A stretch of DNA of 11,309 nt. Origin: JAGTRP01 sp035655235. Lineage in GTDB: Bacteria > Pseudomonadota > Gammaproteobacteria > Burkholderiales > Rhodocyclaceae. The stretch covers positions 1 through 11,309 of the forward strand of contig DASRUX010000313.1 of NCBI GenBank assembly GCA_035655235.1, in the 5' to 3' direction. Below the pieces are notes generated by a model. It was not told the origin of the DNA. It did no database searches and saw only the letters and a program-made list of their open reading frames with translations. Shown here one piece after another: positions 6,621 to 11,309 of this stretch (positions within the stretch are counted from its first letter, which is position 1; each line of letters opens with the position of its first letter). A program made the translations under genes and the position numbers.

Positions 6621-7492
6621 TTGTAGTACCTCTGTTCTCCGGGCGGCCGGGTCTTGAAGCGCTTATGCAACCAGAAATACTGCTCCGGCATTCGCAGCAC
6701 CTGGGTTTCGATGTAACGGTTCATGCGTTCGGTGTCGGCCTCGACACTGTCGCCGGGGTAATTTTCCCATGCCGGCTGCAATTCCACCTCATAGCCGTCC
6801 TTCACCTGGCGGGTGATGCAGGGTACGACCCGGGCATGGGTCAGCCGGGCCAGGCGGGAAACGCCGGTGATGGTGGCCGCCGTCACCCCGAAGAAGGGGA
6901 CGAAGATGGATTCCTTGGGGCCGAAATCCATGTCCGGCAGGTAGTAGAAGGGATAGCCGTCCTTCAGGGCCTTGATGGCCTTGCGCATGCCATCCTGGCG
7001 GGACATGAGGATGGGCTGGTTGAAGCGCAGGCGGCCGTTCAATAGCACCTGGTTGATGACCGGGTTTTTCTGGTTGGAATAGACGCTGACCAGGGGCGTG
7101 GTCATGGTCATCATGGTGCCGCCCGCGTCCAGGCCGACGAAATGGGGCGCCAGGAGGATCACCGGGCGGCCTTCCGGGTCCCGCAGGTTTTCCTCGCCAT
7201 GCAGGCGGATCAGGCGCCGCAGCCGCCAGCGGGGCGCCCACCAGCCCAGGGTCCGATCGATGAAGGCCTGGGAGAAGGCGATGAAATGGTGGCGGGCCAG
7301 GGCTTCCCGCTCGGTCTCGCCCAGATCGGGGAAGCAGAGGCGCAGGTTGGTGAGGGCGACTTCCCGCCGTTCCCGGCCCAGGACGTAGAGAATCCGGCCG
7401 ATAAACCCGCCGATGGCGCGCAGCACCGGCAGGGGGAGCCAGTGGAGCAGCCACAGCAGGGCCACGAGAAGACGCGTGAACAGGTTCTTCAT
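6617..7492 (-). CDS. Lipid A acyltransferase family protein (LpxL/LpxM-like), second of a tandem pair
   Basis: The 291-aa protein has an N-terminal hydrophobic anchor (LLVALLWLLHWLPLPVL, residues 8-24) and the HX4D catalytic motif at His117-Asp122 (APHFVGLD). DMDFGPKESIFVPFFG fits the family's D-x-D-x-G...FVPFFG segment, and the C-terminal MPEQYFWLHKRFKTRP is typical. Such enzymes add a secondary acyl chain from acyl-ACP to lipid A precursors at the inner face of the cytoplasmic membrane. It overlaps the upstream paralogue by 4 nt (7489-7492) and the GNAT gene by 4 nt. Asp in the motif recalls LpxM (HX4D), while the upstream copy has Glu like LpxL, so the pair may add two different chains. 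I cannot tell LpxL from LpxM with certainty and give no symbol. Confidence 0.9.
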   Translation of the reverse strand: MKNLFTRLLVALLWLLHWLPLPVLRAIGGFIGRILYVLGRERREVALTNLRLCFPDLGETEREALARHHFIAFSQAFIDRTLGWWAPRWRLRRLIRLHGEENLRDPEGRPVILLAPHFVGLDAGGTMMTMTTPLVSVYSNQKNPVINQVLLNGRLRFNQPILMSRQDGMRKAIKALKDGYPFYYLPDMDFGPKESIFVPFFGVTAATITGVSRLARLTHARVVPCITRQVKDGYEVELQPAWENYPGDSVEADTERMNRYIETQVLRMPEQYFWLHKRFKTRPPGEQRYYK

Positions 7493-8340
7493 TGGGCGCT
7501 TTGTTGCGGGGGCGGCTCGGCTCCTGCCGGCCGCTTGTAGCGGTTATAGCCCCACAGGTACTGGGCCGGGCATTCCCGCACCAATACCTCGATCTCGTGA
7601 TTGATCTGCTGAGCCCGGGCCACCGTATCCCCCTCCAGCGCCTGGAGAGGCGGACGGAAATGGACACGGTAGCCGCGCCCATCCGGTAGGCGCTCCCCCC
7701 AGACCATGAGGCTGATGGCGCCGGTTTCGGTGAGACGGGCAGCCAGGGTCATGGTGTAGGCAGGCCGTCCGAAGAAGTCGAGCCAGACCCCCTCGCCCAC
7801 CTTGGGGGCCTGGTCGGGAAGCATGCCGACCGCCTCGCCCCGCTTGAGAGCCTTGATGAGGGAGCGCACCCCGGACAAGTCGGCCGGGGCAAGATGCAGA
7901 CTCTTTCGCTTCCGGCCCTTGAGAATCATGTCCTGGAGCGCCTTCTGCCGGGGCGGGCGATAGAGAACCGTGATTTCCCCGAAGGCGGAATAGTACTGGG
8001 CGGTGATCTCGAAGCAGCCCAGGTGCGGCGTCAGGAAGACGATGCCTTTGCCGGCTCGCTGGGCAGCTTCCACATGCTCCCAGCCGGTGACCTCCGCCAC
8101 CTGGGCATTGGTTTCTTCCAGGGTCCGCAGCCAGATACGGGACAGTTCCAGTGCCTGCTTGCCCGATTCGGCCACCGCCTGCCTCCACAATGCCGAATCG
8201 ATACCGGCCTGGGCCATGTTCTCCCGGAGGTGGCGGCGGTAGGTGGGCGAGGCCGCATAGGTCAGCCAGCCGAAGGCCGCACCTACGGTGTGCACCAGCC
8301 GCAGAGGCAGCCAACTCAACAGGCGGAAGAGGAAATCCAT
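7489..8340 (-). CDS. Lipid A acyltransferase family protein (LpxL/HtrB-like), first of a tandem pair
   Basis: The 283-aa protein starts with MDFLFRLLSWLPLRLVHTVGAAFGWLTY, a membrane-association region without a cleavage site. The catalytic motif is HX4E at His106-Glu111 (TPHLGCFE). LYRPPRQKALQDMI (127-140) and MLPDQAPKVGEGVWLDFFGRPAYT match the acyl-ACP acyltransferase family, and the C-terminal PAQYLWGYNRYKRP is the usual ending. It should acylate the lipid A precursor at the inner membrane. It is the promoter-proximal gene of the minus-strand operon, with TTGTCT-17-GATAAT about 40 nt upstream. The ribosome binding site before ATG 8340 is poor. Its tail, PAGAEPPPQQSAQ, is Pro/Gln-rich and may be disordered. 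It is only distantly similar to its tandem partner, so this is an old duplication. Confidence 0.9.
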   Translation of the reverse strand: MDFLFRLLSWLPLRLVHTVGAAFGWLTYAASPTYRRHLRENMAQAGIDSALWRQAVAESGKQALELSRIWLRTLEETNAQVAEVTGWEHVEAAQRAGKGIVFLTPHLGCFEITAQYYSAFGEITVLYRPPRQKALQDMILKGRKRKSLHLAPADLSGVRSLIKALKRGEAVGMLPDQAPKVGEGVWLDFFGRPAYTMTLAARLTETGAISLMVWGERLPDGRGYRVHFRPPLQALEGDTVARAQQINHEIEVLVRECPAQYLWGYNRYKRPAGAEPPPQQSAQ

Positions 8341-8353
8341 GTAGGCCAGAGGG

Positions 8354-8381
8354 TTGCAAGCCCTTGGAAAAAAGCTAACAT
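8354..8381 (+). promoter_or_regulatory. Candidate metK promoter
   Basis: TTGCAA (8354-8359) and TAACAT (8376-8381) are 16 nt apart, each matching 4 of 6 consensus bases. Transcription would begin near 8388, putting all of the structured leader into the mRNA. It is a weak match chosen because nothing better precedes the structured part. Confidence 0.3.
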
Positions 8382-8408
8382 TATCGAGTCGCCGAGTTAA
8401 TCAGACAA
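8380..8408 (-). promoter_or_regulatory. Sigma70 promoter of the lpxL-lpxL-GNAT-dapF-DUF484-xerC operon
   Basis: On the minus strand -35 TTGTCT (8408-8403, 4 of 6) and -10 GATAAT (8385-8380, 5 of 6) are separated by 17 nt. The start would be near 8373, about 33 nt before the ATG at 8340. The -10 box overlaps that of the candidate metK promoter on the other strand, so the two promoters may exclude each other. Confidence 0.6.
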
Positions 8409-8411
8409 CTT

Positions 8412-8508
8412 GCGGGGCGACCGAAGGGGCTGCGAACCCTTCCCCAAATACCGCTAAAGCGTCGCCTGCTCGTGGCCCGAAGCCGGTAACGCCGGACAAA
8501 TCGGGCCA
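8412..8508 (+). ncRNA. Structured 5' leader of metK, candidate cis-regulatory RNA
   Basis: Two compact domains are visible. Domain 1: GGCGAC (8416-8421) pairs with GTCGCC (8461-8466), enclosing a 6-bp hairpin GAAGGG/CCCTTC (8423-8428 with 8437-8442, 8-nt loop) and an A-rich single-stranded stretch (8443-8460). Domain 2: an 8-bp helix TGGCCCGA/TCGGGCCA (8473-8480 with 8501-8508) encloses CCGG/CCGG (8483-8486 with 8492-8495) with a TAACG loop and an unpaired ACAAA side. It ends 5 nt before the metK ribosome binding site. A second GTCGCC at 8388-8393 could compete for 8416-8421. Its place before the SAM synthetase gene suggests feedback by a methionine-cycle metabolite, but I cannot match it by eye to SAM-I, SAM-II or the SAH motif. 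Pairing is seen; function is inferred. Confidence 0.5.
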
Positions 8509-8513
8509 ATATT

Positions 8514-8517
8514 GGAG
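8514..8517 (+). promoter_or_regulatory. Ribosome binding site of metK
   Basis: GGAG lies 7 nt before ATG 8525 and fixes that start. The reading frame stays open further upstream to 8354, but that part covers the structured leader and encodes nothing family-like. Confidence 0.75.
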
Positions 8518-8524
8518 CAGAACT

Positions 8525-9697
8525 ATGACCGCTCACAGCGATTACCTCTTCACTTCGGAATCGGTCTCCGAAGGCCATCCCGACAAAGTCGCGGACCAGA
8601 TTTCCGACGCCATCGTCGACGCCATCCTCTCCCAGGACAAGCACGCCCGTATCGCCGCCGAGACCCTCTGCAACACCGGCCTCGTCGTCCTCGCCGGCGA
8701 AATCACCACCACCGCCAACGTGGATTACATCAACGTTGCCCGGGACACCATCAAGCGCATCGGCTACGACAACACCGAATACGGCATCGACTACAAGGGT
8801 TGCGCCGTGTTGGTGGCCTACGACAAGCAGTCCCCGGACATCGCCCAGGGCGTGAACAAAGCCTACGACGACAACCTGGGCCAGGGTGCCGGCGACCAGG
8901 GCCTGATGTTCGGCTACGCCTGCGACGAAACCCCGTCCCTGATGCCGCTGCCCATCTACCTGTCCCACCGTCTGGTGGAGCGCCAGGCCGCCCTGCGCAA
9001 GGACGGCCGCCTGTCCTGGCTGCGCCCGGACGCCAAGTCCCAGGTCACCATCCGCTACGTGGACGGCAAGCCCCATAGCATCGACGCCGTGGTGCTCTCC
9101 ACCCAGCACGCCCCGGACATCGAGCTGGCCGCCCTGCGGGAAGCCGTCATCGAGGAAGTCATCAAGCCGGTCCTGCCCGCTGAGCTGATCAAGGGCGAGA
9201 TCAAGTATTTCGTAAACCCCACCGGCCGCTTCGTGGTCGGCGGTCCCCAGGGCGACTGCGGCCTGACCGGCCGCAAGATCATTGTGGACACCTACGGCGG
9301 TGCCGCCCCCCACGGCGGCGGTGCCTTCTCCGGCAAGGATCCCTCCAAGGTTGACCGTTCCGCCGCCTACGCCGGCCGCTACGTCGCCAAGAACATCGTC
9401 GCCTCCGGCCTGGCCTCCAAGTGCCTGGTGCAGGTGTCCTACGCCATCGGCGTGGCCGAGCCCACCTCCATCATGGTGGACACCTACGGCACCGGCAAGA
9501 TCAGCAACGAGAAGCTGACCGCCCTGGTGCGCGAGCACTTCGACCTGCGTCCGAAGGGCATCGTCCAGATGCTGGACCTGCTGCGCCCCATCTACCAGAA
9601 GACCGCCGCCTACGGCCACTTCGGCCGGGACGAGCCGGAATTCACCTGGGAAGCCACCGACCGGGCCGAGGCCCTGTGGGCCGCTTCCGGCCTGTAA
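8525..9697 (+). CDS. metK: S-adenosylmethionine synthetase MetK
   Basis: The 390-aa product (E. coli 384 aa) has the three-domain MAT architecture. Visible are FTSESVSEGHPDKVADQISD (9-28), with the catalytic His18-Pro-Asp-Lys21; the first signature GAGDQGLMFGYA (121-132); and the phosphate-binding loop GGGAFSGKD (264-272). GGPQGDCGLTGRKIIVDTYGG lies between, and the protein ends in a normal C-terminus. It makes SAM from methionine and ATP with release of phosphate and diphosphate, in the cytosol as a tetramer. It is divergently transcribed from the lpxL operon, preceded by a structured leader that may regulate it, and followed by an intrinsic terminator, so it is probably a single-gene transcript. 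Codon use is strongly biased to C-ending codons, in line with high expression. Confidence 0.98.
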   Translation: MTAHSDYLFTSESVSEGHPDKVADQISDAIVDAILSQDKHARIAAETLCNTGLVVLAGEITTTANVDYINVARDTIKRIGYDNTEYGIDYKGCAVLVAYDKQSPDIAQGVNKAYDDNLGQGAGDQGLMFGYACDETPSLMPLPIYLSHRLVERQAALRKDGRLSWLRPDAKSQVTIRYVDGKPHSIDAVVLSTQHAPDIELAALREAVIEEVIKPVLPAELIKGEIKYFVNPTGRFVVGGPQGDCGLTGRKIIVDTYGGAAPHGGGAFSGKDPSKVDRSAAYAGRYVAKNIVASGLASKCLVQVSYAIGVAEPTSIMVDTYGTGKISNEKLTALVREHFDLRPKGIVQMLDLLRPIYQKTAAYGHFGRDEPEFTWEATDRAEALWAASGL

Positions 9698-9719
9698 ACC
9701 GGCAGCCCGACAACCCCGC

Positions 9720-9747
9720 AAAAGGGAGCCTCCGGCTCCCTTTTTTT
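9720..9747 (+). terminator. Intrinsic terminator of metK
   Basis: GGGAGCC-TCC-GGCTCCC (9724-9740) followed by seven T (9741-9747), with the A-run before it able to extend the stem to 11 bp. A textbook Rho-independent terminator 23 nt after the metK stop. The A-run upstream also makes it usable from the other strand, though no gene reads towards it there. Confidence 0.92.
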
Positions 9748-9785
9748 ATGGGTTAGACTATCCCTCTCAACAGGGGTAACGGGCC

Positions 9786-11015
9786 ATGCTAAAAAAAATC
9801 AGCGTCGAGCACTTGCGCCTCGGCATGCATCTCCACGAGTTCTGCGGGTCCTGGCTGGACCATCCGTTCTGGCGGACCAAATTCGTCATCCAAGACCCCA
9901 AGGACCTGGCCCTCGTCCGTGCCAGCAGCATCAAGGAAGTCTGGATCGACGCTGCCCGGGGCCTGGACGTAGAGCCCGGCGAAGCCACTCAGGAAGAGGA
10001 AGAAACGGTCCATCAGGCTGAGGCCCAAGCCGTCGCCCAGCAGCATCCCCCCGAAAAGGTGTCCATCGAGCGGGAGATGCAGCAGGCCGCCAAGATTTGC
10101 GCCAAGGCCAAGGAGGCGGTGGTCTCCATGTTCCAGGAAGCCCGCATGGGCAAGGCCATCGAGGCGGAACAGGCCCAGTCCCTGGTGGAGGAGATTTCCA
10201 ACTCGGTGCTGCGCAACCCCGGCGCCCTCATCAGCCTGGCCCGCCTGAAGACGGCGGACGACTACACCTACATGCATTCGGTGGCGGTGTGTGCCCTGAT
10301 GATCGCCCTGGCCCGCCAGCTCGGCCTGGACGACGAGCAGACCCGGGAACTGGGCATGGCAGGGCTCCTCCACGACGTGGGCAAGATGATGATGCCCATG
10401 GATGTGCTCAACAAGCCGGGCAAGCTCACCGACGAGGAATTCGCCATCATGAAGACCCACCCGGGGGAAGGCTACAAAATCCTCCTGGCCAGCAAGGCGG
10501 TTTCCGAAGTCACCATCGACGTGTGCCTGCACCACCACGAGAAGATGGACGGCAGCGGCTACCCCCACGGTCTGGCGGGCGACAACATCTCCCTCTTCGC
10601 CAAGATGGGCGCCGTTTGCGACGTGTACGACGCCATCACCTCTAACCGCCCCTACAAGGCCGGCTGGGACCCGGCCGAATCGGTCAAGCGCATGGCCGAA
10701 TGGAAGGGACACTTCGATCCCACCGTCTTCCAGGCCTTCGTAAAGAGCCTGGGGATCTATCCGGTAGGCTCCCTGGTCCGACTGGAATCCGGCCGCCTGG
10801 GCGTGGTCATCGAACAAACCGAGAAGTCCCTCCTGACCCCGCGGGTCAAGGTGTTCTTCTCCACCAAGTCCCAGGCCTACATCAAGCCGGAAATCATCGA
10901 CCTCTCCCGCCCCGGCTGCCACGACAAGATCGCCGGCCGGGAGGATGCGGCCAAGTGGGGCATCAAGGACGTGGACCGCTACTGGGCCGGCGACGCTGCC
11001 GCCCGCACGGCCTGA
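9786..11015 (+). CDS. DUF3391/HD-GYP domain cyclic-di-GMP phosphodiesterase
   Basis: The 409-aa protein begins with a DUF3391 domain (about 1-60: ISVEHLRLGMHLHEFCGSWLDHPF). An acidic and Gln-rich linker (about 62-95) and helices up to 150 follow. The HD-GYP domain spans about 155-330. Metal and catalytic residues are present: His164 (YMHSV), His196-Asp197 (GLLHDVGK), His225 (THPGEGY), the HHExxDGxGYP signature at 250-260 (HHEKMDGSGYP) and Asp279 (CDVYDAIT). The full signature predicts an active enzyme that hydrolyses cyclic di-GMP. A C-terminal beta-rich part (about 330-409) is usual for this subfamily. No membrane segment is seen, so it is cytosolic. ATG 9786 has AGGGG upstream. It sits between metK, which has its own terminator, and the SAH riboswitch of ahcY, with no terminator after it. 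Confidence 0.95.
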   Translation: MLKKISVEHLRLGMHLHEFCGSWLDHPFWRTKFVIQDPKDLALVRASSIKEVWIDAARGLDVEPGEATQEEEETVHQAEAQAVAQQHPPEKVSIEREMQQAAKICAKAKEAVVSMFQEARMGKAIEAEQAQSLVEEISNSVLRNPGALISLARLKTADDYTYMHSVAVCALMIALARQLGLDDEQTRELGMAGLLHDVGKMMMPMDVLNKPGKLTDEEFAIMKTHPGEGYKILLASKAVSEVTIDVCLHHHEKMDGSGYPHGLAGDNISLFAKMGAVCDVYDAITSNRPYKAGWDPAESVKRMAEWKGHFDPTVFQAFVKSLGIYPVGSLVRLESGRLGVVIEQTEKSLLTPRVKVFFSTKSQAYIKPEIIDLSRPGCHDKIAGREDAAKWGIKDVDRYWAGDAAARTA

Positions 11016-11022
11016 AATCCTG

Positions 11023-11028
11023 TACAAT
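11023..11028 (+). promoter_or_regulatory. Candidate -10 box of an ahcY promoter
   Basis: TACAAT (5 of 6) lies so that transcription would start near 11035, directly in front of the SAH riboswitch. No acceptable -35 box is seen 16-18 nt upstream, so an activator, another sigma factor, or simple read-through from the HD-GYP gene are alternatives. Confidence 0.4.
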
Positions 11029-11038
11029 TAGCGACTTA

Positions 11039-11094
11039 CCGAGGAGCGCTGCAGGGGTACGACTTCCCTCAGGCTCGGTTCAAAACGGCGCTCA
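11039..11094 (+). ncRNA. S-adenosylhomocysteine (SAH) riboswitch
   Basis: The conserved core CCGAGGAGCGCTGC, AGGCTCGG and ACGGCGCTCA of the SAH motif is present in order. CCGAG (11039-11043) pairs with CTCGG (11074-11078) as P1. AGGG (11053-11056) pairs with CCCT (11066-11069) as the inner hairpin. GAGCGC (11044-11049) pairs with GCGCTC (11088-11093) as the pseudoknot helix. This class binds SAH, discriminates against SAM, and is known to switch on ahcY and related genes in beta- and gammaproteobacteria. Here it stands 86 nt before an ahcY start codon, exactly the expected place. Recognition is by motif and pairing, from memory of the consensus. Confidence 0.93.
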
Positions 11095-11133
11095 CCCATT
11101 TAAACCGTGCCGGGCACGGGATGACGGGTGAGC
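11090..11133 (+). promoter_or_regulatory. Probable expression platform of the SAH riboswitch
   Basis: GCTCACCC (11090-11097) can pair over 8 bp with GGGTGAGC (11126-11133), enclosing a second hairpin CCGTGC/GCACGG (11105-11110 with 11114-11119). The first four bases are also the 3' end of the aptamer pseudoknot strand, so both helices cannot form fully together. No T-run follows, which argues for translational or stability control rather than termination. Confidence 0.6.
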
Positions 11134-11155
11134 TAGAAGCCCCCTCTCCCTCCCG

Positions 11156-11184
11156 GCCACAGTTCATTAGGAGCTTACTGTGGC
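11156..11184 (+). promoter_or_regulatory. Start-codon hairpin of ahcY with the ribosome binding site in its loop
   Basis: GCCACAG (11156-11162) pairs over 7 bp with CTGTGGC (11178-11184), leaving a 15-nt loop that contains the AGGAG ribosome binding site (11169-11173). The GTG start codon (11180-11182) lies inside the stem, so the structure could hold back initiation. Confidence 0.5.
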
Positions 11185-11309
11185 TGAATTCAAAGACTAC
11201 GTCATCGCCGACCTGGGCCTCGCCGCCTGGGGCCGCAAGGAAATCAAGATCGCCGAGACCGAAATGCCCGGTCTCATGGCCATCCGCGAGGAATTCGCAA
11301 AGAGCCAGC
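11180..11309 (+). CDS. ahcY: Adenosylhomocysteinase AhcY (partial, first 43 codons)
   Basis: The GTG at 11180 has AGGAG 6 nt upstream (11169-11173). The visible product starts VAEFKDYVIADLGLAAWGRK and continues EIKIAETEMPGLMAIREEFA before the window ends. This N-terminus (ADLGLAxWGRKEIxIAExEMPGLM) is diagnostic for S-adenosylhomocysteine hydrolase. The enzyme cleaves SAH to adenosine and homocysteine in the cytosol using NAD+, removing the product inhibitor of methyltransferases such as the RlmI encoded on the left. The SAH riboswitch directly upstream supports the call. The catalytic part lies beyond the window. Confidence 0.97.
   Translation, partial: MAEFKDYVIADLGLAAWGRKEIKIAETEMPGLMAIREEFAKSQ

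Noticed and set aside
8412..8466. H-type pseudoknot in the metK leader, GCGG (8412-8415) with CCGC (8451-8454)
   Set aside because: The pairing exists, but with the 8416-8466 helix formed there is no linker between the two 5' strands, which makes the fold sterically unlikely.
8354..8524. metK frame extended upstream by 57 codons
   Set aside because: MetK proteins begin at the MTAHSDYLFTSE position, a good ribosome binding site precedes ATG 8525, and the extension covers structured leader RNA.
8381..9721. Long open frame (446 codons) antisense to metK
   Set aside because: It is composed of low-complexity Gly/Val/Asp-rich sequence mirroring metK codons, has no family features, and is what GC-rich third-position bias produces on the opposite strand.
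9789..11027. Long open frame (412 codons) antisense to the HD-GYP gene
   Set aside because: Same codon-bias artefact; the plus-strand protein has all HD-GYP signature residues.

Overview
This is a GC-rich chromosomal segment with housekeeping content. Gene order (two lpxL-type acyltransferases, dapF, DUF484, xerC, diverging from metK, then a SAH riboswitch and ahcY), high GC and frequent GTG starts point to a betaproteobacterium, most likely of the Rhodocyclales (Azospira/Azoarcus/Dechloromonas type). The taxon is inferred from synteny and composition only. I see no IS element, prophage, CRISPR, tRNA or rRNA.

Left part, minus strand (about 1-3342): rlmI (23S rRNA m5C methyltransferase), a 93-aa secreted or anchored protein with an HxCxxCxxxH motif, a 464-aa outer-membrane porin-like protein with an N-terminal coiled coil, and the N-terminal 125 residues of a ZnuA/TroA-type metal-binding lipoprotein-like periplasmic protein that runs off the window. 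The last three look like a metal (probably zinc or manganese) acquisition module transcribed behind rlmI.

3371-3636, minus strand: a self-contained mini-unit. A near-consensus sigma70 promoter, a strong ribosome binding site, a 49-aa very basic protein I do not recognise, and a 13-bp GNRA-loop hairpin that looks like its terminator.

3648-8340, minus strand: a tightly packed operon reading lpxL-type A, lpxL-type B, GNAT acetyltransferase, dapF, DUF484, xerC. Four of its five junctions are 4-nt overlaps, and dapF-DUF484-xerC is the order also known in enterobacteria. It joins lipid A acylation, diaminopimelate/lysine synthesis and chromosome dimer resolution.

8341-8524: a 184-bp divergent control region. 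It holds a good promoter for the lpxL operon and, on the metK side, a strongly structured leader RNA with two nested hairpin domains and two competing partners for one strand. I could not match this leader to a known riboswitch class by eye.

Right part, plus strand: metK (SAM synthetase) with a clear intrinsic terminator, a DUF3391/HD-GYP cyclic-di-GMP phosphodiesterase, then a recognisable SAH riboswitch and the first 43 codons of ahcY (SAH hydrolase). metK makes SAM, methyltransferases such as RlmI turn it into SAH, and AhcY removes SAH under riboswitch control, so the right end is largely an activated-methyl-cycle locus with an HD-GYP gene set into it. The most interesting signals are the metK leader, the layered RNA structure in front of ahcY, the 49-aa basic protein, and the small-protein/porin/metal-binding-protein set.
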